A stretch of 64,000 nucleotides of DNA from Streptomyces sp. TRM68367 (GTDB taxonomy: Bacteria; Actinomycetota; Actinomycetes; Streptomycetales; Streptomycetaceae): positions 1 through 64,000 of the forward strand of contig NZ_JACTVI010000028.1 of the NCBI RefSeq assembly GCF_014495685.1, read 5' to 3'. Within the stretch, counting starts at the first letter, position 1. Each line of letters starts with the position of its first letter. Shown one piece after another: positions 43,931 to 53,141 of the stretch. The translations under genes and the position numbers were made by a program. Under the pieces are notes generated by a model. The model searched no databases, was not told where the DNA came from, and saw nothing but the letters and a program-made list of their open reading frames with translations.

Positions 43931-45114
43931 GCCACGCCCCCGGGCACGAAGGGCCGTACCGGGGTGGACGCGTCGTGCGCCTCGAGGAACGCCCTGACGG
44001 CAGTTTCCCAGCCGAAGCACTCCGCACGCGCGCGTGCCGCCTCGCGCCGGTCCGCCTCCAGACCTTCCAGCATCAGGCCGACGGCGTCCGCGAAGGCCTC
44101 CCCGTGGTCCGCGGCGACGGCCCCGGCGGAGCCGATCACCTCCGACAGCGCGGACGAGGCGCTCGCCACCACGGGCGTGCCGCACGCCATCGCCTCCAGC
44201 GCGGCCAGCCCGAACGTTTCCGCGGGCCCCGGCGCCAGACACACGTCGGCAGACGCCTGGAGCGCCCCGAGCACTCCCCGGTCAGAGACATGGCCGAGGA
44301 AAGTCACCGGCAGCCCGCGCTCGCGTGCCCGCTGTTCGAGCCGCGCCCGCAGCGGACCGTCCCCGGCCACCACCAGCACCGCCCGCCGGCCCCGCCGCCG
44401 CAGCGCCTCCAGGGCGTCCAGCGCCGTGCCGGGCCGCTTCTCCACGGAAAGCCGGGAGCACATCACCACCAACGTCTCGTCCTCATCCGCGTGCCGCGCC
44501 CGCAGACCCGGATCGCGCAGCGAGGGGTGCCGCCCGGCCAGGTCGACGCCCAGGGGTGCCCGGACGACATTGCGTGCCCCGATCCGCACGAACTCCCGTT
44601 CGGCGAACTCGGTGGTGCACACCACGCGCGCGTAGGTGTGGGCCGTACGGATGTTGAGGGCGTCGGCGGCGCGCCGGGCCGCCCCTTCCGGCAGGCCCCA
44701 GGTGCGCAGGACCCCGTCGGCGGTCTCGTGGGAGACCATCACGGCGGGCACCCGGGCGCGCCGTGCCCATTTGCCGGTCCACCTGAGGGTCGTTCGGTCG
44801 GAGACCTCCAGGCGGTCGGGCGCGAGCTCCTCCAGGAGCCGGGACACCCGCCGCTTGTCGGTAAGGACACGGTAGCCGCCGGTGCCGGGCAGTAGCGGTC
44901 CCGGCAGGGTGATCACCCGGCCCTGCTCGGTCTCGCGGTCGCTCGCGCGCTCCCCGGGCACGACGAGCACGGGCTCGTGGCCCGCCGCCCGGAAGCCCTT
45001 GCCCAGTTCGCGCAGCGCGGTGCGCAGGCCGCCGGACGCGGGTGCGACGAAGTTCGCGAGCCGGACGATCCGCAGCGACTGGCCGGTCGCGTTGCGCGCT
45101 GTTTCGCCGGTCAT
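43927..45114 (-). CDS. GT4-family glycosyltransferase
   Basis: A 395-residue GT-B glycosyltransferase. The N-terminal domain has FVAPASGGLRTALRELG, and the nucleotide-sugar domain has VMCSRLSVEKRPGTALDAL and GPAETFGLAALEAMACGTPVV (the E-x7-E motif). The pattern is that of actinobacterial mannosyltransferases. It overlaps the first glycosyltransferase gene by 4 bases upstream and the SGNH gene by 4 bases downstream. The acceptor is unknown; an inositol or diacylglycerol lipid is the natural guess. Confidence 0.88.
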   Translation of the reverse strand: MTGETARNATGQSLRIVRLANFVAPASGGLRTALRELGKGFRAAGHEPVLVVPGERASDRETEQGRVITLPGPLLPGTGGYRVLTDKRRVSRLLEELAPDRLEVSDRTTLRWTGKWARRARVPAVMVSHETADGVLRTWGLPEGAARRAADALNIRTAHTYARVVCTTEFAEREFVRIGARNVVRAPLGVDLAGRHPSLRDPGLRARHADEDETLVVMCSRLSVEKRPGTALDALEALRRRGRRAVLVVAGDGPLRARLEQRARERGLPVTFLGHVSDRGVLGALQASADVCLAPGPAETFGLAALEAMACGTPVVASASSALSEVIGSAGAVAADHGEAFADAVGLMLEGLEADRREAARARAECFGWETAVRAFLEAHDASTPVRPFVPGGVA

Positions 45115-46241
45115 GCCGCCACCACCGGCTTCCGCGCGGCGAGCACGTCCGCGTAGTGCCCGATCAGCTGGTCGCCGACGGCCGCCCAGGTACGGCCCTC
45201 GACCATCGTGCGCGCGGCGGCGCCGTAGGCGGTCCGCAGCGCCGGGTCGGCGGCCAGGGACGCCACCGCGTCCCGTACGGCGGCAGCGTCGCGCGGCGGG
45301 ACCAGGAGCCCGGTGCGCCCGTGGGCGACCAGGTCCAGCGGGCCGCCCGCGGCGGGGGCGACGACGGGCACGCCGCTGGCCATGGCCTCCTGCACGGTCT
45401 GGCAGAAGGTCTCGAAGGGGCCGGTGTGCGCGAAGACGTCCAGCGAGGCGAAGACGCGGGCGAGGTCGTCGCCGGTGCGCCGGCCCAGGAAGACCGCGCC
45501 GGGCAGCGCCTGTTCCAGGGTGGGGCGGCTGGGCCCGTCGCCGACGACCACGACGCGGACGCCGTCCAGACCGCACACTCCGGCCAGGAGTTCGACCTGC
45601 TTCTCGGGGGCGAGCCGCCCTACATAGCCGACGATCAGCTCGCCGTTCGGGGCGAGTTCCCGGCGCAGCGCCTCGTCGCGCCGGTCCGGCCGGAACCGGA
45701 CGGTGTCCACGCCGCGCGGCCACAGCTTGACGCGGGGCACGCCGTGGGCCTCCAGGTCGTGCAGGGAGGCGCTGGACGGGGCGAGGGTGAGGTCGGCGGC
45801 GGCGTGCACGGAGCGTATGCGCCGCCAGGCGGCGGCCTCGCCGGCACCCATGTAGGTGCGGGCGTATCCGGCCAGGTCGGTCTGGTAGACGGCCACGGCG
45901 GGGATGCCGAGCCGGGCAGCCGCGGCCATGCCGCGGACGCCGAGGACGAAGGGGCTGGCCAGGTGGACGGCATCGGGCCGGTGCTCGATGAGCGCCGCGG
46001 CCAGGCGCCGGCTGGGGAGGGCGACGCGGACCTGGGGGTAGCCGGGGAGCGGTAGGGAGGGGACATGGACGACCCGGCACGGCGCGAGGCCGGCGTCGAG
46101 CTTGCTGCCGGGAGCTGGGGCCGGGGCGACGACGACGGGGGCGTGACCGCGCTCGACGAGGTGCCGGGCGGTCTGGAGCGCGCAGTGGGCCACGCCGTTC
46201 ACGTCGGGAGGAAAGGATTCGGTCACGATGACGACACGCAT
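45111..46241 (-). CDS. GT4-family glycosyltransferase (PimB/MgtA-like)
   Basis: A 376-residue protein with VTESFPPDVNGVAHCALQTARHL at its start, which is the family pattern of GDP-mannose-dependent glycolipid mannosyltransferases. YVGRLAPEKQVELL and GPFETFCQTVQEAMASGVPVV (E-x7-E) follow. It is first in the operon with a second GT4 enzyme and an SGNH esterase. The ATG is clear; no strong ribosome binding site was noted. Confidence 0.88.
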   Translation of the reverse strand: MRVVIVTESFPPDVNGVAHCALQTARHLVERGHAPVVVAPAPAPGSKLDAGLAPCRVVHVPSLPLPGYPQVRVALPSRRLAAALIEHRPDAVHLASPFVLGVRGMAAAARLGIPAVAVYQTDLAGYARTYMGAGEAAAWRRIRSVHAAADLTLAPSSASLHDLEAHGVPRVKLWPRGVDTVRFRPDRRDEALRRELAPNGELIVGYVGRLAPEKQVELLAGVCGLDGVRVVVVGDGPSRPTLEQALPGAVFLGRRTGDDLARVFASLDVFAHTGPFETFCQTVQEAMASGVPVVAPAAGGPLDLVAHGRTGLLVPPRDAAAVRDAVASLAADPALRTAYGAAARTMVEGRTWAAVGDQLIGHYADVLAARKPVVAA

Positions 46242-46428
46242 ACCGGTGTTGTCTCCGTACCGGACGTGGCCGCGTCAACGTGGATCTTTCCGGAGGACTA
46301 ACGTCCCATGAGCGTTGCGCTGCATACCCGAGCGGGTCAGGTTTCGGCCGTGTGCGCCTGACCCGCGGGTCACCCGGCGTTCACCCGGCGGGCCTGCGTC
46401 ACCGCTGTCGACTCGCCTCCAAGGGCTG

Positions 46429-47847
46429 TCACACGGCGGTTTCCTCCGGCCCGATCCGGCTGCGTACGGCCGTCTGGACCTCGACCTCCTCGGCGGGGTC
46501 GGCGGCGAGGCGGCGCAGGCGCTCGACGACGCGGTTGTCGCCGGTCTCGGCGTGCCGGGCGGCGAGTTCTCGGGTGGTCTCCTCGCAGTCCCAGAGGCAC
46601 TCGACGGCGAATCCGGTGGCGAAGGAGGGGTCAGTGGCGGCGAGGGCGCGGGCGGCGCGGCCGCGCAGGTGGGAGGAGGCGGTCTCCCGGTAGATGTGGC
46701 GCAGGACGGGTGCGGCGCAGACGATGCCGAGGCGTCCGGTGCCGTCGACGAGGGTCCACAGGGTCGGCGCGTCGGGGCCTTCGCCCCGGACCGCCTCCCG
46801 CAGTGCCGCGAGGACCAGGTCGCGGTCCCGGGTGCCGCCGCGGCAGGCGAGGACGCGTCCGGCGGCGGCGCCGAGCGGGTCTGGCCGCCGGGCCCAGCCA
46901 CGGGCACGTTCCACGGCGGTGACGCTGCGCAGGCGTTCGAAGGCGGCGACAGCGGCCTCCACGACGACCGTCGAGCCGGTGGCCACGGCGCCCTCGATCA
47001 GGTCGAGGGCGTCGGGATCGTTGCTGTCGGCGAGGTAGCGCAGGGCGGTGCACCGGGCTCCCTCGGTGCCGTCCTGCGCAGCCCGGACGATCTCGGGCCG
47101 GTCCTCGGGGCCCGCGACGGCCGTGAGACATCGGGCGGCGGGCACGTGCAGCGCGGCGCCACGCTCGATGCCCTGCTGGGCCCATTCGAAGACCGCCTGC
47201 ACGCTCCACCCGGGGCGGGGCCCGGTCGGCCGCATCTGCCGCTGCCAGCGGTCGAAGCAGCCGGTCTCCTGGGCGGCACGCACGCGCGTGGCGATGGATT
47301 CGCGCGGATCCTCGGCCCACAGCCGCCAGGGCCGGGGCTCGAAGGCGTCCCGCACGGCGGCGGCCAGCTCGGCCTCGCCCTCCGGGTCGGCGGGGAAGCG
47401 CGCGAGGACGGGGGCGGCGAGGGCACGCAGGCCCGCGTCGCTGTCCCTGAGGGCGAGTTCGTCCAGGGCCCAGGCCCAGTTGGCGCCGTGGGCGGCGTAC
47501 CTGCGCAGCAGTTCGAGCGCGTCCCGCCTGCCGTAGGAGGCGAGGTGGCCGAGGACGGTGAGGGCGAGGCCGGTGCGGGATTCGTCGGTGTCGAGGACGT
47601 CCTCGGGGTCGAAGAGGTGGGCCTCGATCGCGTCCAGTTCGCCGTGCAGGTCGAGGTGCAGGCGGGCGTAGTAGAGGGAGCGGTTCTCCACCTGCCAGTC
47701 GTGACGGGGGTCGTGCAGCACGCAGTGGTTCAGTGCCGCGAGCGCCTCGGCGCGCGGGGCGGTGAGCGCGTGCAGCGTGCCGTCGCCACGGCCCCGCTGA
47801 AGCAGGCCGAGCAGCGTACCGCTGGGCGCTATGACCGGATCGAACAT
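46429..47847 (-). CDS. HEAT-repeat protein of unknown function
   Basis: The 472-residue product is a string of short helical pairs, many with Ala-Leu-x2-Leu patterns (ALRYLADSNDPDALDLIEGA and similar units every 30-40 residues), the look of HEAT or PBS-lyase repeats. Such proteins bind other proteins. It has no signal peptide or membrane segment. The start is put at the ATG 47847 (MFDPVIAPSGTLLGLL) with TGAGG upstream, not at the GTG 47862. It has no evident operon partners. Confidence 0.75.
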   Translation of the reverse strand: MFDPVIAPSGTLLGLLQRGRGDGTLHALTAPRAEALAALNHCVLHDPRHDWQVENRSLYYARLHLDLHGELDAIEAHLFDPEDVLDTDESRTGLALTVLGHLASYGRRDALELLRRYAAHGANWAWALDELALRDSDAGLRALAAPVLARFPADPEGEAELAAAVRDAFEPRPWRLWAEDPRESIATRVRAAQETGCFDRWQRQMRPTGPRPGWSVQAVFEWAQQGIERGAALHVPAARCLTAVAGPEDRPEIVRAAQDGTEGARCTALRYLADSNDPDALDLIEGAVATGSTVVVEAAVAAFERLRSVTAVERARGWARRPDPLGAAAGRVLACRGGTRDRDLVLAALREAVRGEGPDAPTLWTLVDGTGRLGIVCAAPVLRHIYRETASSHLRGRAARALAATDPSFATGFAVECLWDCEETTRELAARHAETGDNRVVERLRRLAADPAEEVEVQTAVRSRIGPEETAV

Positions 47848-47981
47848 GGGAAACAGCCTCACATCAAGCGTCGACGCAACCGGGGACGTGCACTACCTGG
47901 CCGCGTGACAACACGTCGGGGCGCCCGCCGTTTCCTGCTTGCTGTAGACCATCTTCCTCTGCCTCTCGTCGGTGGCCCATG

Positions 47982-48002
47982 CGGACCGTGTCACGGTCCG
48001 CG
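47982..48002. repeat. Inverted repeat between HEAT and ankyrin genes
   Basis: GCGGACCGT and ACGGTCCGC form a perfect 9-bp stem with a 3-base loop in the 300-base spacer (47848-48147). It could be a terminator for the ankyrin gene or an operator for the HEAT gene, both of which read leftward. I see nothing else in this spacer. Confidence 0.55.
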
Positions 48003-48147
48003 CGGTGCGGCATCGCCTGCCCCGCCATCACGTCCGTGAACCACGTCGTCATGATGACTCGGCAGTTCGTCCTGCCGCGACCGAAATTTCGGCGGCCTCT
48101 TACCGCCTCCCCCGTTTTCCGTGTCTTCCCAGGTCAGGATGTTCGGC

Positions 48148-48540
48148 TCAGTGCTCGCCGAACAGTTGAAGCTGTTCTGTCCGGCCGAACATCCGGGCCG
48201 TGTCGACGGCCGAGGGGGTGCCCGCGGCCGGGTCTGCGCCACCCTCCAGGAGGACCTTGATCACTTCCGTCTCACCCTTGAAGACGGCCCCGGCGAGTGG
48301 GGTCTGGCCACGGTCGTTGACCTCGTCGGCCGTGGCGCCCCGGGCCAGCAGGGCGCGTACCGCGTCGGCGTGGCCGTGATAGGCGGCGAGCATGACGAGG
48401 GAATCGCCGCGGTCGTTGGTGAGGTTGGCCGGAACGCCCGCGTCGACATACGCCACGAGCGACTCCGTGAGCCCCTGCCGGGCCAGATCGAAGATCTTGG
48501 TCGCCAGCTCCACGACCTCGGGGTCGGGGGCTTCAGCCAT
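48148..48540 (-). CDS. Ankyrin-repeat protein
   Basis: A 130-residue protein with about three ankyrin repeats: GDSLVMLAAYHGHADAVRALLARGA, GQTPLAGAVFKGETEVIKVLLEGGA and the flanking units. Ankyrin proteins of this size are common in Streptomyces, where most have no known function. A GAGGCGG site lies about 8 bases before the ATG. Confidence 0.88.
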   Translation of the reverse strand: MAEAPDPEVVELATKIFDLARQGLTESLVAYVDAGVPANLTNDRGDSLVMLAAYHGHADAVRALLARGATADEVNDRGQTPLAGAVFKGETEVIKVLLEGGADPAAGTPSAVDTARMFGRTEQLQLFGEH

Positions 48541-48840
48541 CGGCCTGACCGCCTCTCGCTACGAACGTTGGGGACAGTGCGGCACGGCCGCGAGCGGTGC
48601 GGCCGTACGGGTGATTCGCCAGGGTACTGGCTCGCGCGGCACATGACCCGATGTGCCCGAGGTAAAGATCACCACAGGTCCGGCCGGGCACAAGCCCCCT
48701 GCTCGGCCGGACCCGGGACCACTCGACCAGTCAGGGCAAATAGGCAGAATTCCACCCATTTGCACCTTTAATCGTATGGATACATCCTGTGAGCCTGGAA
48801 GTACTCATGGTGACTGTCCCCGCGAACCAGGAGAACTCAC

Positions 48841-49035
48841 ATGATCCTCTCCATCTCAGGCGTGGTCCTGCTCGGCATCGTCGTGTTCATCTTCTTCCGC
48901 AAGGACGGGCTGAAGGCGTCGCACGCCCTGATCTGTGTCCTCTTCGGCTTCTACCTGGCGAGCACGGCCATCGCCCCGAGCATCAAGGCCGGAGGCGAAA
49001 GCCTCGCGAGCCTCCTCGGCGGCATCAAGTTCTGA
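48841..49035 (+). CDS. Small membrane protein
   Basis: A 64-residue protein with two hydrophobic segments (LSISGVVLLGIVVFIFF, and ALICVLFGFYLASTAIAP) joined by a short basic loop. It has an excellent GGAG site 7 bases before the ATG. It precedes the FtsK-like gene by 52 bases, and its size and hydrophobic pattern resemble the small proteins found next to Tra/Spd genes of actinomycete conjugative elements. The function is unknown. Confidence 0.75.
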   Translation: MILSISGVVLLGIVVFIFFRKDGLKASHALICVLFGFYLASTAIAPSIKAGGESLASLLGGIKF

Positions 49036-49087
49036 CAGCCCTCGTCCCCGTACGCATCCCGCCCGTGTGCACCTCCAGGAGGCAGCA

Positions 49088-50713
49088 GTGGCCCGGCGCC
49101 CCCTCCCCCGCATTCTGAGCAGCGGCGGCGCGCAGCTCGCCCGGAGCCGGGAGCTGGCCCGGACGGCGGCCGACAGCGCCACCGACGTCCTCCACCCGCT
49201 GATCACGATCACCCGTGGGCTGCGCAGGCTGGCCGCGGCCGGGCGACGCAGGTGGTGCGACACCCCCAAGGACAAGCGCGGACCGCTGCTGTTCCTGGTG
49301 GCCTCGGTGCTGCTGGTCGTGGTGCTCGTGCCGTACGGCCCGCTGCTCGCCGCCGTCACGCTGATGGCGGCGGCGGCCTGGAAGGGCCGGGACCGCAAGG
49401 AGCGGGCGCCCGAGGGGCCGGATGCGCCGCAGACCGAGCGGCTGAAGTCGCTGTACGAAGCCCTGGTGCCGTACTTCTCGGCGGCCGAGGACCCGGAGCC
49501 CCTGTACGCGCACGGCGGTGCGTGGGAGAAGGCATTCCCGACGTACGGGTTCGACGGCACCGGCCGCGTCGCGCACCTGGTGATCCGCTACCCGGCGTAC
49601 TTCACCGACGGCGAGGCCGAGGCGCGGGCCCGGATCGAGCACCTGCTCACCGCGAAGGCGGGGCGGGGGCGCGAGTACCACTTCGCGTGGGACGAGGAGG
49701 GCAACCAGCTGACAGTCACCGTGCTCGCGCCGCTGCCCACCGACATCGGGGCCCAGCGCTTCGTCACGGCCCTCGGCGAGATCGTTCTCGGGTTCACCGA
49801 TCCCACCCAGGTGCAGCGCACGCTTCCGCTCACGCTCGGCGAGGAACAGCGCGACGTGCCGCCGGTCGTCTGGCGCACCGGGGTCCGCTCCACCGAGCCC
49901 CATCTGCTGGCCCTCGGCCAGCCGGGCAGCGGCACCTCGACCCTGCTGCGCTGCGTCGCCCTCCAGGCGCTCCAGCACGGTGACGTGGTGATCGTCGACG
50001 GCGGCGGCACCGGCGAGTACGCCAGCCTGACCGGGCGGGACGGGGTGCTGGCGGTCGAGTGCGCGCTGGGCGGGGCGCTGGCGAGCCTGGAGTGGGCCGC
50101 GGCCGAGACGGAGCGGCGGCTGATCGCCGTCAACCGCGCGCGGCAGGAGGGGCAGCCGCCGCCGGACGACACGAAGCGGCCCCTGTGGATTCTCCTCGAC
50201 CGGCCCAGCGCGTTCGCCCACCTGGCCGCCGCAGACGACGGCAAGGACCCGCAGTCGCTGCTCCAGATCCCCCTCCGCCACGGCCGCGCGGCGAACGTGA
50301 CGGTGGTCGTGGCCGACCAGCTGGACAGCGCGGACGTCCTGTCCGACGCGGTACGGCAGCACACACGCGCGCGTGTTGTCCTCGGACCGGCGGCGCGCGA
50401 CCAGCTGGCGACGGTCCTGGGCGCGCCCCCGAGCACCACGCCGGCGGCCGACCTCCCGCCCGGCCGCGGGTACGCCCGCCTCGGCGCGGGCCCCGTCCAC
50501 CGCCTCCAGGTCCCGGCCACGCCGGACCCTTACGACGACACGACCCTGGACACCCACCGGCAGGCGGTGCTGGACCTGTTGCCGCCGCGTACGACGCCGG
50601 CGGACGCGGAGCCTGAGCCTGTCCGTTCGGAGCCGACGCCGGTGGAGGCGGAGGCTGAGCCCACGGAACCGGAGCCGGTACCGGCGAAGGCGGCGGTGGC
50701 GGACACTTCTTGA
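49088..50713 (+). CDS. FtsK/TraB-like membrane ATPase relative with altered P-loop
   Basis: The 541-residue protein has two membrane segments at about residues 66-98 and a C-terminal RecA-like domain. The P-loop at 277-285 reads GQPGSGTST, with Thr in place of the invariant Lys. The Walker B-like LWILLD lies at 366-371. A Pro/Glu-rich tail ends the protein. Similar proteins with this same altered loop occur in other streptomycetes, as far as I recall, so the change is probably a family trait and the protein may bind without hydrolysing ATP. The GTG has AGGAGG 6 bases before it. It may form a membrane complex with the small protein encoded just before it. A strong terminator follows. Confidence 0.8.
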   Translation: MARRPLPRILSSGGAQLARSRELARTAADSATDVLHPLITITRGLRRLAAAGRRRWCDTPKDKRGPLLFLVASVLLVVVLVPYGPLLAAVTLMAAAAWKGRDRKERAPEGPDAPQTERLKSLYEALVPYFSAAEDPEPLYAHGGAWEKAFPTYGFDGTGRVAHLVIRYPAYFTDGEAEARARIEHLLTAKAGRGREYHFAWDEEGNQLTVTVLAPLPTDIGAQRFVTALGEIVLGFTDPTQVQRTLPLTLGEEQRDVPPVVWRTGVRSTEPHLLALGQPGSGTSTLLRCVALQALQHGDVVIVDGGGTGEYASLTGRDGVLAVECALGGALASLEWAAAETERRLIAVNRARQEGQPPPDDTKRPLWILLDRPSAFAHLAAADDGKDPQSLLQIPLRHGRAANVTVVVADQLDSADVLSDAVRQHTRARVVLGPAARDQLATVLGAPPSTTPAADLPPGRGYARLGAGPVHRLQVPATPDPYDDTTLDTHRQAVLDLLPPRTTPADAEPEPVRSEPTPVEAEAEPTEPEPVPAKAAVADTS

Positions 50714-50773
50714 GCGGTGCCCGGCGTAGGGGTTGCCCTGGCCGGGTCGCTCACCCGCGCCGTCGGTGTGCCG

Positions 50774-50815
50774 CTGCGCCCACCCGTGCCGCCCCAGCGG
50801 CACGGGTGGGCGCAG
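50774..50815. terminator. Very strong bidirectional terminator
   Basis: CTGCGCCCACCCGTGCCGC pairs perfectly with its complement over 19 bp, with a CCCA loop. It stands between the convergent FtsK-like and MocR genes. It is the most stable hairpin found in the window. Confidence 0.92.
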
Positions 50816-50879
50816 CTACGGCGGTTTGGACAGCCGCCGCCGGATAGGGCACCGCGTCCACAGCACGACCGAGTTTCTC

Positions 50880-52388
50880 TCATGCCACGAACGTGCGTGG
50901 TGTCTCGCCGGCCCCGGAAGCGCCGCTTTCCACCAGTCGTGCCGCTGCGGCCAACCTCACCGCCGCTTCCTCGGCCACCGCGCCGCCCACCGTGAACGGC
51001 AGCCGTACGAACCCCTCGAAGGCCCCGTCGACGCCGAAGCGTGGGCCGGACGGTACGCGGACGCCGACCCGCTCGCCCGCCTCGGCGAGGCGCGAACCCG
51101 ACAGGCCTCCCGTGCGTACCCACAGCGTCAGGCCGCCCCTGGGTACCTCGAACTCCCAGCCGGGCAGCTCTCGGCGTGCCGCGGCGACCAGCGCGTCGCG
51201 GTTCTCGCGGGCCTGTCCGCGCCGGACCTCCACCGCCTGCTCCCAACCCCCCGTGCTGAACAGCCAGTTCACGGCCAGTTGCTCCAGCACCGGCGTGCCC
51301 AGATCGGCGTACGCCCGCGCGGCGACCAGGCTGCGGATCACGTCCGGAGCGGCCCGTACCCAGCCGATGCGCATCCCGGCCCAGAAGGCCTTGCTCGCCG
51401 AGCCGACCGTTATCACCGTGGATCCGGCGGGGTCGAAGGCGCACACGGGCCGCGGCATCGCGTCGCCGTCGAGGTCCTCGTCCAGCCACAGCTCGCTCAT
51501 CGTCTCGTCGGCGATCAGCACGGTCCCGGCCGAGCGCGCCGAGTCCACGAGCCGCCGCCGCTGGTCGTCGTCCGCGAGCGCGCCGGTCGGGTTGTGGAAG
51601 TCGGCGACGACGTACGCGATCCGGGGCGCGGCGTCGCGCAGCACCTGACGCCAGCGGTCCATGTCCCAGCCCGCCAGCCCCTCGGCCATCGCGACCGGCA
51701 CGAGCCGGGCGCCCGCCTCCCGCATCAGCTGGAGGATGTTGGCGTAGGAGGGCGACTCGACCGCGATGCGCTCACCACGGCCCGCGAACAGGTGGCAGAT
51801 CGCGTCGATCGCGCCCATGGCCCCCGTCGTCACCATGATCTGTTCGGGCATGGTCGGGATCCCGCGCGCGGTGTAGCGCTCGGCGAGCATCGCGCGCAGC
51901 GCGGGCAGCCCGGCCGGATAGTCGCCGTGCGTGTGCGCGTACGGCGGCAGCTCCTCCAGCGCGCCCTGGACGGCCCGGGTCAGCCACGGCTCGGGGGCAG
52001 GAAGCGCCGCACACCCCAGGTCGATCATCGAGCCGAGGGCCTCGGGCGGCAGCGGTTCCAGGCCGCGCGCCGGCAGCGGGTTCCCGGCCGGTACGGCGGT
52101 CCAGCTGCCGGCGCCGCGCCGCGACTCCAGGAAGCCCTCCGAGCGCAGCGCCTCGTAAGCGGCGGCCACCGTGGTGCGGCTGACGGACAGCGCCATGGCC
52201 AGCTCGCGCTCAGCGGGCAGCCGGGCGGCGACTGGCACGCGCCCTTCGAGCACCAGCAGCCGGATGCCGTCGGCGAGCGCGCGGTAGGCGGGCGGCCGGC
52301 GCGTGCCGGGGCCCGCCGGGCGCTCCTGCTGGGAGGTGAGCAGCCGGGCGAGCTGCGCCGCTCCCACAGCCGAGGTCCATTGCGCCAT
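50880..52388 (-). CDS. MocR-type regulator (GntR HTH + aminotransferase fold)
   Basis: The 502-residue protein has an N-terminal winged helix (RLPAERELAMALSVSRTTVAAAY, about residues 60-90). A class I aminotransferase-like domain follows, with FHNPTGALADDD (substrate and PLP contacts), ADETMSELWLD (the PLP-binding Asp region) and VGSASKAFWAGMRIGW, whose lysine should form the PLP Schiff base. It is divergent from a YczE-like membrane protein gene, as YcxD is beside YczE in Bacillus subtilis. This pairing suggests that it controls yczE. The ATG at 52388 is chosen over a longer frame. Confidence 0.9.
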   Translation of the reverse strand: MAQWTSAVGAAQLARLLTSQQERPAGPGTRRPPAYRALADGIRLLVLEGRVPVAARLPAERELAMALSVSRTTVAAAYEALRSEGFLESRRGAGSWTAVPAGNPLPARGLEPLPPEALGSMIDLGCAALPAPEPWLTRAVQGALEELPPYAHTHGDYPAGLPALRAMLAERYTARGIPTMPEQIMVTTGAMGAIDAICHLFAGRGERIAVESPSYANILQLMREAGARLVPVAMAEGLAGWDMDRWRQVLRDAAPRIAYVVADFHNPTGALADDDQRRRLVDSARSAGTVLIADETMSELWLDEDLDGDAMPRPVCAFDPAGSTVITVGSASKAFWAGMRIGWVRAAPDVIRSLVAARAYADLGTPVLEQLAVNWLFSTGGWEQAVEVRRGQARENRDALVAAARRELPGWEFEVPRGGLTLWVRTGGLSGSRLAEAGERVGVRVPSGPRFGVDGAFEGFVRLPFTVGGAVAEEAAVRLAAAARLVESGASGAGETPRTFVA

Positions 52389-52487
52389 GGAAATCAGTCC
52401 ACCTTCCCCGAATTGGCCATGGATAGCGTTTCCCATCAAGCCACAGGGTGTCATGCATCAGGCCACTACCACCACAGGGGGCATGTC

Positions 52488-53141
52488 TTGTCCACGCAAG
52501 GACATCTCGCGCGACGACTGGTCCAGCTGTATCTCGGGCTCGCCCTCTATGGCGCGAGTTCCGCCCTGCTCGTCCAAGCGGGCCTCGGCCTGGAGCCCTG
52601 GAACGTGCTGCATCAGGGGCTGGCCGAGCTGACGGGCCTGTCGATCGGCGTGGTGTCGATCGTGGTGGGCGCGGCGGTGCTGCTGCTGTGGATCCCGCTG
52701 AGCCAGCGCCCGGGCCTGGGCACGGTGTCCAACGTCTTCGTGGTCGGCATCGCCATGGACGGCACACTCGCCGCGGTTCCCGAGGCCCACTCCCTGGCCG
52801 TACGGATTCCCCTACTGCTGGCCGGCATCGTCCTCAACGGTGTGGCGACCGGCTTGTACATCGCCGCGCGGTTCGGACCGGGCCCGCGGGACGGTCTGAT
52901 GACGGGACTGCACCGCCGTACGGGCCGCTCGATCCGGCTGATGCGGACGGTCGTGGAGGTGGCGGTCGTCGTCACCGGCTTCGTGCTGGGCGGCACGATC
53001 GGCGTCGGCACCCTCCTGTACGCGGTGTCGATCGGCCCGCTCGCCCAGCTGTTCCTGCGCGTGTTCGCCCTCCCGTCGGCATCGGAGGGAAGCACGGTCG
53101 TTGCCAGGAGGCAACCGCGGGGAGCGATACTGCGCAGGTGA
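52488..53141 (+). CDS. YczE/YitT-type membrane protein
   Basis: A 217-residue protein with five to six membrane segments. It begins ARRLVQLYLGLALYGASSALL and has the conserved GLGLEPWNVLHQGLAELTGLSIG and ARFGPGPRDGLMTGL. In B. subtilis, YczE is needed for surfactin production by an unknown mechanism. The TTG start follows AGGGGGC. The upstream frame is open for more than 1.7 kb only because of GC bias. The stop overlaps the next gene's GTG by 4 bases. Confidence 0.85.
   Translation: MSTQGHLARRLVQLYLGLALYGASSALLVQAGLGLEPWNVLHQGLAELTGLSIGVVSIVVGAAVLLLWIPLSQRPGLGTVSNVFVVGIAMDGTLAAVPEAHSLAVRIPLLLAGIVLNGVATGLYIAARFGPGPRDGLMTGLHRRTGRSIRLMRTVVEVAVVVTGFVLGGTIGVGTLLYAVSIGPLAQLFLRVFALPSASEGSTVVARRQPRGAILRR

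Noticed and set aside
48841..50713. An integrated conjugative element (small membrane protein plus TraB)
   Set aside because: No integrase, excisionase, replication gene or attachment-site duplication was seen, and the P-loop is altered. The genes look like chromosomal residents.
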